Below are positions 10,180 to 20,300 of a stretch of 64,000 nucleotides of DNA, piece after piece. A program made the translations under genes and the position numbers. Numbering within the stretch: position 1 is the stretch's first letter; the number at the start of each line of letters is the position of its first letter. The notes under the pieces are model-generated. The model ran no database searches. It was not told the DNA's origin and saw nothing but the letters and a program-made list of their open reading frames with translations. The stretch is from Flavivirga eckloniae (GTDB lineage Bacteria > Bacteroidota > Bacteroidia > Flavobacteriales > Flavobacteriaceae). The stretch covers positions 4,665,001 to 4,729,000 of the forward strand of contig NZ_CP025791.1 in the NCBI RefSeq assembly GCF_002886045.1, written 5' to 3'.

Positions 10180-11076
10180 ATGAAAAATAATTTGAAAATG
10201 AAGATTATGATTAAAAAAATAGCAACATTTATGTTTATTGGAACTTTTGTTTTTTTACAAGGGTGCTATGATGATTATAAAGAAGATTATATATATACAA
10301 CAACTTATTTTGCACGTCAATTTCCCTTACGAACTTTGGTAGATGCAGACAATCAGGATTTAAAGTTTGAAGTTGGGGTTGTTTTAGGAGGCAAGTATAC
10401 CAACGGTATTAATGAGGAAGTAGGTTTTATTATTCAGGATACACTGTTAGATGCTTATCCGGAATTAACAAAACTACCAGATAACTACTATAGTTTAAAT
10501 GGAAGTAGTTTTACAATTCCTAAAGGGGCATTTAAAGGCACCTTGCCAGTAACACTTAACAAAACATTGTTTATGGATGATGCGCTGGCAGTGGGCAATA
10601 ATTATGCTTTGCCACTTCAACTTGTTAGTACGACCACCGACTCTATTTTAAAAGATAAACATTACACTATTGTAGTGCTTCGCTATTACAATAAATACCA
10701 CGGCTGGTATTATGTAAAAGGAACAGATACTAATATTGATGATAGTAGTGTGGTTACTTATTCTGAAGATGATCTGGTGTTAAACGAAGATATGTTACTT
10801 ACAACAGAGGCCAAGGACTTGCTCGTTGTGCCCTATGCAGGAAATCCTAATGTATCTGGACGTAGTATGAAAATGCAGATCAATAATGATGGTAATGTTA
10901 TTTTATCCGGTGGAGAAGGAGGCATTACAGGCCTTAGTGGAACAGGAACATACAATTCCAACGATAGGAGTTTTTCAATAGAGTATAATTACACCGACGG
11001 AAACGGTGATGCCCATGAAGTAAAAGAAACGCTTATTTATAGGAATACAGAGCTAAACCTAAATGAATGGAAATAA
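10180..11076 (+). CDS. DUF1735-type surface lipoprotein (probable SGBP)
   Basis: A 298-aa lipoprotein (lipobox LQGC, Cys29 counting from 10180; ATG codons at 10198 and 10207 are alternative starts). After the Cys comes an acidic YDDYKEDY stretch, then a beta-rich domain typical of DUF1735/BT_3987-like N-terminal domains (the IPKGAFKGTLPVTLN strand pair is characteristic), and a C-terminal beta domain ending ETLIYRNTELNLNEWK. Such proteins often follow susCD and act as accessory surface glycan-binding proteins; that role is inferred from family and position. It is the last gene of the five-gene operon and is followed by a terminator. Confidence 0.72.
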   Translation: MKNNLKMKIMIKKIATFMFIGTFVFLQGCYDDYKEDYIYTTTYFARQFPLRTLVDADNQDLKFEVGVVLGGKYTNGINEEVGFIIQDTLLDAYPELTKLPDNYYSLNGSSFTIPKGAFKGTLPVTLNKTLFMDDALAVGNNYALPLQLVSTTTDSILKDKHYTIVVLRYYNKYHGWYYVKGTDTNIDDSSVVTYSEDDLVLNEDMLLTTEAKDLLVVPYAGNPNVSGRSMKMQINNDGNVILSGGEGGITGLSGTGTYNSNDRSFSIEYNYTDGNGDAHEVKETLIYRNTELNLNEWK

Positions 11077-11202
11077 TTGGATTTGTTAAGGTAGAGAAAT
11101 AATATAAACAAAAATGAATCCCTATTAAATTAAGCAAATCTAAACCATACATTTCCGTTTTAGTTAGTAATTTCAATTAGTTAGTTTTGTTTAAGCAGAG
11201 AG

Positions 11203-11230
11203 AGTCCTAAACTACAGTTTAGGACTTTCT
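11203..11230 (+). terminator. Intrinsic terminator after the first PUL operon
   Basis: A perfect 11-bp stem AGTCCTAAACT / AGTTTAGGACT (11203-11213 and 11216-11226) is followed by TTCTTCTTTC. It lies 126 bp after the DUF1735 gene and 80 bp before the convergent amylase gene, so it may serve both strands. Confidence 0.7.
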
Positions 11231-11310
11231 TCTTTCATGGTATTCTTTAATAACTCGTTTAGATGAGACTATTTGTTTTAACCTTTAGTTTTGATAAGTA
11301 TAACCTGATA

Positions 11311-14214
11311 TTACAACTTCACTACTTTTAAAGTATGCTGCTTTCCAGATTCATGTATTGCTTTTACTAAATAAAGACTTGGTGATAAATTAGATATATC
11401 GAAAGACTGACCTTTGTAAAACGAACCTTTGTACGATTTTATAAGCTTTCCGGTAATATTATAAATATGTAATGCTTCAATATTTTGATTGATCGAAAAC
11501 GTGTTCTTCACAGGATTAGGAAGTAGTTTTAAATCATTGCTTTCTTCAAATCTGTTTACAGATAGTGTTGAACCTTTATTACCATAAATTCTAAACTCAC
11601 CTGGTGATAAATTGATGGAGCTTGTACTACCGTCAATAGTTGTGCTACCAGAATTATCCATTAAATCATACCAAATTCCAGAATAAGGGAAACTCGGGTT
11701 TACATTTTGATTGGTAACGGAAAAGTTGGCGATTATAATAACGTTTTTAAGCTCAGAACCATTGGTGTTTTCATTACCCGTATAAATACTTATTCTAGGT
11801 GTTTGTGTACCAGAACTTATATTATAGTTACCTTCAAAAACGGCTTCGTTGATTTTAAGATCGTTTAATCTAGCCCAATCATTATAAATTTTGTTTCTGT
11901 TGCCATTGGCTAGCCAATTGTTTACCCATTGGGGTTGAGGTTTGGTGTCTAGTTTGCAATCACCATCGTTATTGCCATCGTAATCGGAGTTTATAGTACC
12001 ATTGGAGCACATCCATATGGAGTTTTCCATACCCAGGTCGGCAAAATGCCATAACATTTTAGGTCCCGGTATAGGAATGGTTACCGCACCTAGTGCAGAC
12101 ATTCTTTTTAAAGCAGTATTTAAATCCCTTACGTTGTGGGATGGGGTTGTGTTAACTCCAAAAGCGATCATCTCATACATAATTCTGTCCTTGTCATGAC
12201 TTTCGGGATACCCAAGACTTCTCTTTTCAGTAAAACCGTGAGCCGTATGTCCCATGCGATCAAAATTTATATCGTTCGATTGTCCTTGGGCTAAATTCTT
12301 ATAAGGTGTCCACATTTCGCTCCACATCATGACGCCTTTCGGAACAACATCACCAATTCTGTAATTAGCCCATTCCTGTTCTTCATTATCGGCTCCCAAA
12401 TGCTCAAAAATAACATAATGGGTTTCGTCTAAACTCCAGGAATAATCGGCATATTCTTTTAAAATAGCTACGCGATCTGCTTGATAACTATTGGTACAAC
12501 TTTCATCGCTAGACGAGCAGTTTTGTGTAAATCCTTTAGTGAGATCCCAACGGAATCCATCAATTTTAAATTCTTCAATCCAATGTTTAACAACACGTTT
12601 TGTGTATACATTAGTAAGAGAATTAGAATGATCGAAATCCGATCCAACATTATAGGAATGTTTTGGAGTTTGGTTAAAATATGGATTTTCAGAACTGGGT
12701 TCTCCCCAGCCATCAGCATCAGCATCGTTCATCCATAAACGCACCATCGGGTTTCTGCCAAAAGCGTGGTTTAAAGCAATATCCAGAATAACTGCAATAC
12801 CGTTTTGGTGGCAAACATCAATAAGCTCCTTAAACTTATCTTCGGTACCATAAAACTTGTCTAAAGCCATATGGAAAGCCGTATTGTAGCCCCAACTTTC
12901 GTTACCCTCGAATTCCATAACAGGCATTAATTCGATGGCATTAATGTTTAAGTTTTTAAAATAATCGATTTTATCAATAATGTCCTGAAAGTTTCTATCG
13001 GCGTCAAAATCCCGAATAAGTACTTCATAAATAATAAGATCCTCTTTTTTAGGTTTCGTAAAGTTAGTGACCTGCCAGTTGTATGGTGTTTGGTTGGTTT
13101 GTAATACGGTAACTTCGCGTTCTTGACCTGTTGGATATGTTGGTAAGTTTGGATAGGTGCTTGACGGAATAGAAGGATCATCGAAGGGGGATAGTACCAA
13201 TGTAGAATATGGATCTGCAGTTTTAACTAAAGCAGGGGAATTTGCAATAGGATTTTTATCATAAACCCAATATTGATACGTATAAATTTGATTGGCAGTT
13301 AGTCCGGTTAATTCTAACCAAAATTTGTCAGAAGTCGGATCCTTTTTCATAAAATAAGCATCAGTAGGAGCATAATTATTAAAACTACCAGCTAGTTGTA
13401 CAAAGTCTTTTCCAGGAGCATTAAGTACTAGTGTTGCTTTGGTAGGATCTGTAGTATTGTAGTTTATGCCTTCTACCAATCCGTTTGGAATTGCTTCTTG
13501 AATAACGGTTGGAACAACAACAACATCAAAAGAAACTTCTCCTATATCTGGTGCAGATAAAGGAGAGCCTTCTATTCTTATGCTCCCATTGGATGTTATA
13601 TTGTTTATTGTTCCTTGATAGGTAGTGAATCCATTACCACTGGTTTCTAAATTATTGTTTAAATAGTATTTAAAGTTGCCTGGCTCTAAGTTGCCTTGAT
13701 ACGTTAAATTGGATTTAATTGTTAAACTTTCGCCAGATTCTAATACAACAGGAGTATGTGCTGGTTCTACTATATTTATTATAACAATACCAACTGGAAA
13801 AATAAAATCTTGACAGTTGTTTGCTTTTAACTCTTGTGAACCATCAGCATTTCTAAAAACCATGCCTATTTGAGTTGCGTTAGCTGCTTGAGTAGCATTT
13901 AATCCGTAATACGTTTCTGGAGTAATAGTAATACTCCATGTGCCATCATTATTGTTGGTCATTTCTCCAATACCATCATCTACGCCCCAATTACCTATAG
14001 TACTAAAACCAAAAGCATTTGAATTATCTCCTATTCCAGAGTGCATGTAAACTTTAGTGGGGGTACTTAAACCGTTGCAATTTGTATCGGTACTACTTAA
14101 ATCTACAGTAATCGTGATGGATTCATTAATTTCAAAAGCACTTGGATTAATAGTTACCTGAGCGTTTAAAACAAAAGATGTAAGTATGAATAAAGAATGT
14201 ATAATTTTTTTCAT
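11311..14214 (-). CDS. Secreted GH13 alpha-amylase with T9SS C-terminal domain
   Basis: Extracellular starch-degrading enzyme, the functional equivalent of SusG. The start at 14214 (MKKIIHSLFILTSFVLNAQ signal peptide) is preferred; an in-frame ATG at 14298 adds 28 residues read through a palindromic repeat. Numbering from 14214 (967 aa): N-terminal beta domains (20-240), a CBM48-like module (about 260-342, VQLAGSFNNY), a GH13 barrel with nucleophile Asp557 (GFRWD), acid Glu604 (FEH) and Asp674 (ESHD), a C-terminal beta domain, and a type A T9SS sorting domain over the last 70-75 residues (LLPNPVKN ... IYNITGKLI ... LYLVK). Secretion by the type IX system, either released or anchored, is inferred from that domain. 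It is the last gene of the leftward susCDE operon, separated from susE by 358 bp of repeats. Confidence 0.92.
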   Translation of the reverse strand: MKKIIHSLFILTSFVLNAQVTINPSAFEINESITITVDLSSTDTNCNGLSTPTKVYMHSGIGDNSNAFGFSTIGNWGVDDGIGEMTNNNDGTWSITITPETYYGLNATQAANATQIGMVFRNADGSQELKANNCQDFIFPVGIVIINIVEPAHTPVVLESGESLTIKSNLTYQGNLEPGNFKYYLNNNLETSGNGFTTYQGTINNITSNGSIRIEGSPLSAPDIGEVSFDVVVVPTVIQEAIPNGLVEGINYNTTDPTKATLVLNAPGKDFVQLAGSFNNYAPTDAYFMKKDPTSDKFWLELTGLTANQIYTYQYWVYDKNPIANSPALVKTADPYSTLVLSPFDDPSIPSSTYPNLPTYPTGQEREVTVLQTNQTPYNWQVTNFTKPKKEDLIIYEVLIRDFDADRNFQDIIDKIDYFKNLNINAIELMPVMEFEGNESWGYNTAFHMALDKFYGTEDKFKELIDVCHQNGIAVILDIALNHAFGRNPMVRLWMNDADADGWGEPSSENPYFNQTPKHSYNVGSDFDHSNSLTNVYTKRVVKHWIEEFKIDGFRWDLTKGFTQNCSSSDESCTNSYQADRVAILKEYADYSWSLDETHYVIFEHLGADNEEQEWANYRIGDVVPKGVMMWSEMWTPYKNLAQGQSNDINFDRMGHTAHGFTEKRSLGYPESHDKDRIMYEMIAFGVNTTPSHNVRDLNTALKRMSALGAVTIPIPGPKMLWHFADLGMENSIWMCSNGTINSDYDGNNDGDCKLDTKPQPQWVNNWLANGNRNKIYNDWARLNDLKINEAVFEGNYNISSGTQTPRISIYTGNENTNGSELKNVIIIANFSVTNQNVNPSFPYSGIWYDLMDNSGSTTIDGSTSSINLSPGEFRIYGNKGSTLSVNRFEESNDLKLLPNPVKNTFSINQNIEALHIYNITGKLIKSYKGSFYKGQSFDISNLSPSLYLVKAIHESGKQHTLKVVKL

Positions 14215-14228
14215 AACTAGATTATTTA

Positions 14229-14334
14229 AAAAGAGGCTGTTTGAAAAGGTGTTATTCAGAGTGCCCACCTGCCGGACGGGCAGGTTCATTACCCTCAAAA
14301 TGACAGTTTTAAAACTTTTGAGACAGTCTCTTTT
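14229..14334. repeat. Nested palindromic intergenic repeat
   Basis: Outer arms 14229-14248 and about 14315-14334 match at 17 of 20 positions when one is reverse-complemented (AAAAGAGGCTGTTTGAAAAG versus AAAAGAGACTGTCTCAAAAG). Inside is a G+C-rich palindrome ACCTGCC-N5-GGCAGGT (14267-14285). It lies directly upstream of the amylase start and would form a long hairpin in the susCDE-amylase transcript. It resembles dispersed flavobacterial intergenic repeats and may set segmental mRNA stability. Confidence 0.6.
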
Positions 14335-14484
14335 TATTTAGGGTTTTATAAAAGAATAGCAATCCGCTTAATATCTTAAAATTAAGGGTGAAATATCAGT
14401 CTGAGTACCTGTCTTCGAGATGGACTTTATTGAAATATATTTGGATTACCGATAATAAATTCTTTACATCTTTATTCTCCAAAT

Positions 14485-14517
14485 AGACCTGTCAGGTTTT
14501 TAAAACCTAACAGGTCT
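14485..14517. repeat. AGACCTGT palindromic repeat, copy 1
   Basis: A 33-nt near-perfect palindrome with 16-nt arms, AGACCTGTCAGGTTTT and AAAACCTAACAGGTCT, differing at one position, around a single T. The same core recurs at 57654-57688 between ccoP and ccoG. It sits 55 bp downstream of the susE-like stop codon inside the operon. The surrounding stretch 14215-14572 carries no gene. Confidence 0.7.
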
Positions 14518-14572
14518 CAGTCATCTAATAAATAGACATAATTAAGATCGTTTGATGGTATTCTAAAAAGAA

Positions 14573-15757
14573 TTACCTCAAATCGATAATCTTGTTTACA
14601 GTGTCTACTGATAAGTAATAGTTTCCAGGTGTACCAGTAAAACTAAAATTATTATCGCCATCCATGGCATCAACTAAATCAGGATGTATGGTATAACCAT
14701 CACCTGAATAGAAAGGATAATTTTGACCAGAACCCCAATCGCCTTCAGTTAGGAAGAAACGAAATGCGTCATTAACCAGATTAATGCTTGCGCCGTAATA
14801 ACCATCTGTACAAGTAAATTCTACAGGAGTATCCCAGCCCCATCCGGCATCTTCGGCTCCAGCACCTACAACCCATACAGAATCACAATTAGACTCTTCT
14901 GCTTGTGGAATATCTAATGTAATGGTTTTGTTTACGGTATCTACAGTCATTAAATATTTACCCGGTGTACCAGTAAAACTAAAGTTATTATCGCCATCCA
15001 TGGCATCGACTAAATCAGGATCAATGGTGTAACCTTCTGAAACATAATATGGGTAGTTTTGCCCTGAACCCCAATCACCTTCTGTTAAGAAGAAACGAAA
15101 TGCGTCATTAACTAAATTAATATTTGTTATATAAACATCATCAAAGCAAAGGAATTCTACAGGAGTATCCCAGCCCCATCCAGCATCAACAGCTCCAGCA
15201 CCAACGACCCAAATTGAAGGACAGTTAGGTATAGGACCGCCAGTATTAACAATTTCTTGCAATTCTATATTTAAAGTCTGAATAGCGGAATAAGATTCTA
15301 AACTTCCTTGGCCAATAAATGCCTTAATTCTAAAATATAACTGTCCGATATTAGGCTCATCAGAATCAGGATCGTTATCCAATCCGGCTAGGGCAGCTAA
15401 ATCAAGCATTTGTTTTATAGTAACAGGAAGTTCGTTATTGGTTGTGGTTCCTAAATTATATTTTGCATAATCCTCATTGTTATCATCATCTATATAATCG
15501 CTAAAGTCTGCCATTGTAGCGGCTTCCAAACTATAACTAACTTCGGTTGGAACATCAAAATCGGCATTACTCCAAGTAAAACGTTCGGCCAAATTACTAT
15601 TCAAACTAGAATTTAATACGTAGTTGTTCAAGAAAGTAGTATTAAAAACCAAACCTTCTGCTTCACTAGCGGTAAACACCAATTCGTCATCATCGTTACA
15701 CGAATTGAATCCTATAAGAGCTATTATTAATAGTGTTAGAATTTTTATATTTTTCAT
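14573..15757 (-). CDS. susE: SusE/SusF-like starch-binding lipoprotein with duplicated module
   Basis: A 394-aa lipoprotein (lipobox FNSC, Cys20). Residues 21-170 match a SusE N-terminal domain in character (Asp-rich start, SYSLEAATMADF, YFRIKAFIG). Two C-terminal modules, 181-282 and 293-394, are nearly identical: both contain VVGAGA, AGWGWDTPVEF, then about 21 identical residues from INLVNDAFRFFLTEGD onward, and VDAMDGDNNFSFTGTPG. Each has a Cys pair (C179/C204 and C291/C316) that could form a disulfide. By analogy with SusE/SusF, each module would bind starch at the cell surface through aromatic residues; Trp194 and Trp196 and their counterparts are candidates. It is 24 bp downstream of susD. 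Confidence 0.85.
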   Translation of the reverse strand: MKNIKILTLLIIALIGFNSCNDDDELVFTASEAEGLVFNTTFLNNYVLNSSLNSNLAERFTWSNADFDVPTEVSYSLEAATMADFSDYIDDDNNEDYAKYNLGTTTNNELPVTIKQMLDLAALAGLDNDPDSDEPNIGQLYFRIKAFIGQGSLESYSAIQTLNIELQEIVNTGGPIPNCPSIWVVGAGAVDAGWGWDTPVEFLCFDDVYITNINLVNDAFRFFLTEGDWGSGQNYPYYVSEGYTIDPDLVDAMDGDNNFSFTGTPGKYLMTVDTVNKTITLDIPQAEESNCDSVWVVGAGAEDAGWGWDTPVEFTCTDGYYGASINLVNDAFRFFLTEGDWGSGQNYPFYSGDGYTIHPDLVDAMDGDNNFSFTGTPGNYYLSVDTVNKIIDLR

Positions 15758-15781
15758 TATAATTATCTTTAAAGTTAGTTG

Positions 15782-17323
15782 TTAGAATCCCGGATTTTGG
15801 GTTAAATTCGGGTTTGCTTGTAGTGCAGCTAATGGTATGGGGAATAGTTTGTAAGTATCTGGTATTGATGCGCCCGAAGCCGAATTTCCTTTCCATGGCC
15901 AGACATAGCTGCCACCAGTAAACATTCCAAAACGAATCAAGTCGCTTCTTCTATGTCCTTCAAGGTTTAATTCTCTTCCTCGTTCATCAATAATAAAATC
16001 TAATGTTAATTGGGTTTGCGTAATCGTGTCGGCGTTAGAACGTGTTCTTACGTTGTTAACGTATTGTAAGGCCGTATTTGCATCGCCACCCGAAGCTCCT
16101 CTTAGTACACATTCTGCATACATTAAATAAGCATCTGCCAATCTGAACAAAGGAAAATCGGTGCTGGAAAAAGCAGTTGCAGTAGAGCCGCTATTAAAGT
16201 TGGAGTTTCTAAATTTAGTAGACGGATACCCATCTGTCCATTCCCTATAATCATCCATTTCATAATTATGGCCAGTAGTCCAAAATAAACTGGCCCTAAC
16301 ATCTGTCGATGTGCCTAGGTCGCCAAATAAGCCATACCAGCCTTTGGATGCTCTATGACCTGTCCAACCATCTGTTGCTCCAAAATCGGCAGGAGTCATA
16401 GTTTCGGTACTTAAGCTACCATTTACGATATAAGTTGTATTACCATAACTTTGGCTATCATTGGCATCTGCAATTAAAGGAAAGATAATCTCTGTTGAGG
16501 TATGATTATCTCCAGAAAAATTACTAACAAAGTCTTGAGCCAGGCTGTAACCACCGTCATTAATAACTTTATTAATCATAACTAAAGCATCGTCGTATCT
16601 GGATGTGCCTACGTAAACATCTGCATTCATATATAGCTTGGCCAATAGCATCTGCCCGGCAGCTTTTGAAGCTCTTCCATAAGAATTCGTTGCTGGCAAA
16701 TCGGCTTCTACCTCAATAAGCTCTGTTTCTGTAAAAGCAAATAGTTCTGCTCTGGATGATTCTGGTAATGGCGAGGAGTTTCCAAAGTTTTCTTCGGTAG
16801 CCAAAACACCTTTTCCAAAAGTATCTATTAAATAGTAATAGGCTAAAGCTCTTAAGAATCTTACTTCTGCAATTACCGACTCTTTGTTTTCAACATCTAT
16901 ATTGCCAATTACAGCAAGCAAATTATTACATTGTGGAATTGTGAAGTATATTCTGTTAAATAGATATCTAAAGAATTTATTGTTCTCATCCCAATCTGAA
17001 GTTGTTGTTAATTGATCTAATCCGTCGTCTCCCCATCGGTTTTTCATACCGTCTGCGGTGAAATCTTGAAGGTTAACAATACCTCTTAAGAAAGGTGACT
17101 CTCCTGCATTATCGCTAATGTCTGATTTGTCTGGACCTTCAACACCAGACAGCGCAAAAGACGCATAAAGTCTGGATACGATACCTTCAACAGCATTTGG
17201 GTCCTGAGATAATAATTCTTCGAGGGACAACTCTACCAGTGGGCTTGTTTCTAAGTCTGAAGTACAACTAAAATTGCACATAAGCGTAAGACCCAGTAAA
17301 ATATTTAATATTATATTTTTCAT
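15782..17323 (-). CDS. susD: SusD-family starch-binding lipoprotein
   Basis: SusD partner in the starch locus. Start 17323 (MKNIILNILLGLTLMCNFSC, lipobox Cys20, 513 aa) is preferred: it begins the signal peptide and avoids overlap with susC, whereas the upstream ATG at 17344 would overlap susC by 11 bp. Family signatures: EVRFLRALAYYYLIDTFGKG, ASKAAGQMLLAKLYMNADVY, DERGRELNLEGHRRSDLIRFG and terminal LTQNPGF. The locus context (GH13, GH97, GH65) points to malto-oligosaccharides as ligand; this is inferred from neighbours, not from binding residues. Confidence 0.94.
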   Translation of the reverse strand: MKNIILNILLGLTLMCNFSCTSDLETSPLVELSLEELLSQDPNAVEGIVSRLYASFALSGVEGPDKSDISDNAGESPFLRGIVNLQDFTADGMKNRWGDDGLDQLTTTSDWDENNKFFRYLFNRIYFTIPQCNNLLAVIGNIDVENKESVIAEVRFLRALAYYYLIDTFGKGVLATEENFGNSSPLPESSRAELFAFTETELIEVEADLPATNSYGRASKAAGQMLLAKLYMNADVYVGTSRYDDALVMINKVINDGGYSLAQDFVSNFSGDNHTSTEIIFPLIADANDSQSYGNTTYIVNGSLSTETMTPADFGATDGWTGHRASKGWYGLFGDLGTSTDVRASLFWTTGHNYEMDDYREWTDGYPSTKFRNSNFNSGSTATAFSSTDFPLFRLADAYLMYAECVLRGASGGDANTALQYVNNVRTRSNADTITQTQLTLDFIIDERGRELNLEGHRRSDLIRFGMFTGGSYVWPWKGNSASGASIPDTYKLFPIPLAALQANPNLTQNPGF

Positions 17324-17333
17324 CTTTATTTTT

Positions 17334-20300
17334 TTAAAAATCAACGTTTACACCAAAAGAGTAGACTCTTGGTCTTGGATAAAAATTATCATCAATGGCA
17401 TCAAAGTTTTCTGGATCTTGACCAGAATAATTTGTAACTAAAAATGCATTGTTTACCGCAGCGTATAACTTTAATCTTGTGTTCTTCAAAATTTCGTTGA
17501 AAGTATATCCTAAAACAATGTTTTCACATCTTAAAAAGGCTGCATTTTCCAAGTAATAATCAGAGAATGGAATGTTTCCTCTTCTGTTGGTAAAATTAGG
17601 GTCGGCAGCACCTGAAAAGAAGTTTAAGGTATTGTTTAAATTTTGAGTATTATTTGGCAAGGCAGCTTCGGTATATCCTCGGCTTAATCGTCTGGCATTA
17701 TACATTTTCCCATCCAATTGACCTCTAAAACTTGAGCTTAGATCCCAGTTTTTATAATTAAAATTGAATCCGAATCCGAATGTCCAATTTGGTCTTAATG
17801 GTACATTATACCTATCGTCATTGTCTATAATTCCATCGTTATTGCGATCTACAAAAGCATCTAAAATAGGTCTTCCGTTAGCATCGTAAATCTGTTTAAA
17901 TACCCAGGCTGCATAGGCTTCATGACCTACAACATGACGTGCTAAGTTAACACCTGTTCCAGTTGGTATACCAGAGTCTGGAGCAGTTATATCTGTAACC
18001 TCGTTAAGGTTTACTACTTCTGTTTTACTATAGGCAATATTTCCATTAAAGCTAAGGTTAATAGTTTCGTTTTGAATAGGGTTAAGGTTAAGGTTTAGCT
18101 CGAACCCTTCACTTTCTGTCTCCCCAATATTTTGTGGAAATACATTTGTTAATCCTTGACCCGGACCTACTGGGGCTTCAACTAATAAATCGTTAGTTTC
18201 TCTTTTAAAAATATCGAATGAACCGGATATGATGCTGTTTTTGAAGAAGTTAAAATCTATTCCGGCATTATAAGTTGTTGTTTTCTCCCAAGTTAAATCG
18301 TTATTAAAAGGTTCTGCATTATAAATAGCGGCACCTGGTAAGTACTGACTGGAACTTAAACCTGCTCTAAATAGAGGTGTTGAAGGGTAAAACCCAGCAA
18401 TTCCTGTAATATCCTGTTGTCCTGTTTTACCCCAGCCAATTCTAATTTTTATGTCGTTTATAAAATCAAGATCTTTTAGGAAAGCTTCTTCTTTAAGCTT
18501 CCATGCTAAAGCTGCAGCAGGAAAATAACCCCATCGTTTATCTTTTCTGAATAAAGAAGATCCATCTGCTCTAAACGATACCGTTACCAAATACTTGTTG
18601 TATAAGTTAATATTGGAACGCGCAAAGAAAGATTGCAGATTTAATTCATTAAAATATCTATTGTTTGGGTTCGCCGGATTTGGAGTTAATTCACGAATAC
18701 CAGTATCTGTGTTATATCTGTATTCTTCTTTATTACCATCATTTTTAAAATTTTGGTAACCGTAACCCGCTTGAATATCAAAGTTATTTATAAAATAATC
18801 ATCAAACTCTTTTCTGTATGCCAGATAAGCTTCCATGGTGGTATTAGTGATATGCTGATTTTCTCTAAAATTTACTCCGGGGTTAAATACATAATTGTAA
18901 ATATTACTATTAGGATCGGAATTTGTATTGTCCAGCCTATAGGTGGCAAGGGCATTATCTGAGAAAGTTTCCTCTATTTCTGCCTTCGATGCTTCTAAAC
19001 CTAAATTTAAAACAGCTCTTAGTTCTGGAAGAAAGTGCATTTTATAGTCAAATTCAACATTCCCTAAAACTTTATCAACTTTCTCAGGCCTTCTGCGTTG
19101 CAGTAATAAAGCAACAGGGTTACTGGAACCGTCTATGTTTTGTTGATCATTTAGATTGGTGTAAAAACCACCAAAAGGGGAATTGCTATCAAAAATGGGT
19201 TTTGTGGGATCAAAATTAACAGCACCGCCTAAAGCACCATCATTATCAATATTGTTTTTGTCGACAAAAATTGATTTTACATTAACATCGACCTTTAGAT
19301 GATCTTCAAAAAACTTAGGTGTTAATTTTAATGACGCTGTGGTTCTTTTATAATCATTAGTTTTTAAAACCCCCTCAGTTTCATTATATCCAACAGAGGC
19401 TCTAAATGGAATCTTTTTAAAAAGATTTGCTCTGGCACTAAAATTATAATCTTGAGACATACTGGTTCTAAAAATAGCATCTTGCCAGTCTGAGTTATAA
19501 ATGTCCCTTCCGTTAATGTTTTGTACAACAGCTTCATTTGTACTTACAGAACCTGCTGGAACTCCCAATTGATTGGTTTCTTGTGGGTAAGTTGTTGTAA
19601 TAAAATCTACAAATTCATTACCATCAAATAAATCAATCTTATCGCTTACTTTGCTTGTAGAGATATTTGAAGAGAAATTAAATTTCACATCACCAGAGGT
19701 TCCTTTTTTTGTTGTAATGATAATAACACCATTGGATGCTCTTGATCCGTAAATAGCTGTTGCCGATGCATCTTTTAAAATACTGAAACTTTCAATATCG
19801 TTTGGATTTACAAGTGTTAATGGATTGTTTACCCCAGCAGGGTTGGAGTTATCTACTGCAATTCCGTCAATAACAATTAACGGATTACTATTGGCAGATA
19901 AAGACGCCCCGCCTCTAATTCTAATGTTTGGTTTTGCATCTGGTGCACCACCAGCAGTTGTGATTCTTACACCGGGAGCTTTACCATTTAGTAATTGGTC
20001 TGCAGATACTACTGTACCTTTGTTAAACTCTTTAGAAGATACTACATCTACAGAACCCGTTAAGTCTTCTTTTTTAACACTACCATATCCAATAATAACT
20101 ATTTCGTCTAATTGGTCTGTATCTTCAGACAGTTGAACATTTAATGTAGATTGGCCTGAAAATGTTATTTCTACAGTTTGATAGCCTATATAGGAGAATA
20201 CAATTATATCTCCATTATTGGCTTTAATCTGGAAGTTTCCATCAAAATCTGTAGTAGTTCCATTCGTGGTGCCTTTTATAACAACATTAACACCAGGTAG

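Noticed and set aside
14215-14298. 28-residue N-terminal extension of the secreted amylase
   Set aside because: It is translated from the palindromic repeat and lies before a complete signal peptide.
18753-19219. Overlapping open frames antisense to susC
   Set aside because: They lie wholly inside the susC coding region, with no promoter or protein-family features. The same applies to other antisense frames in the window.
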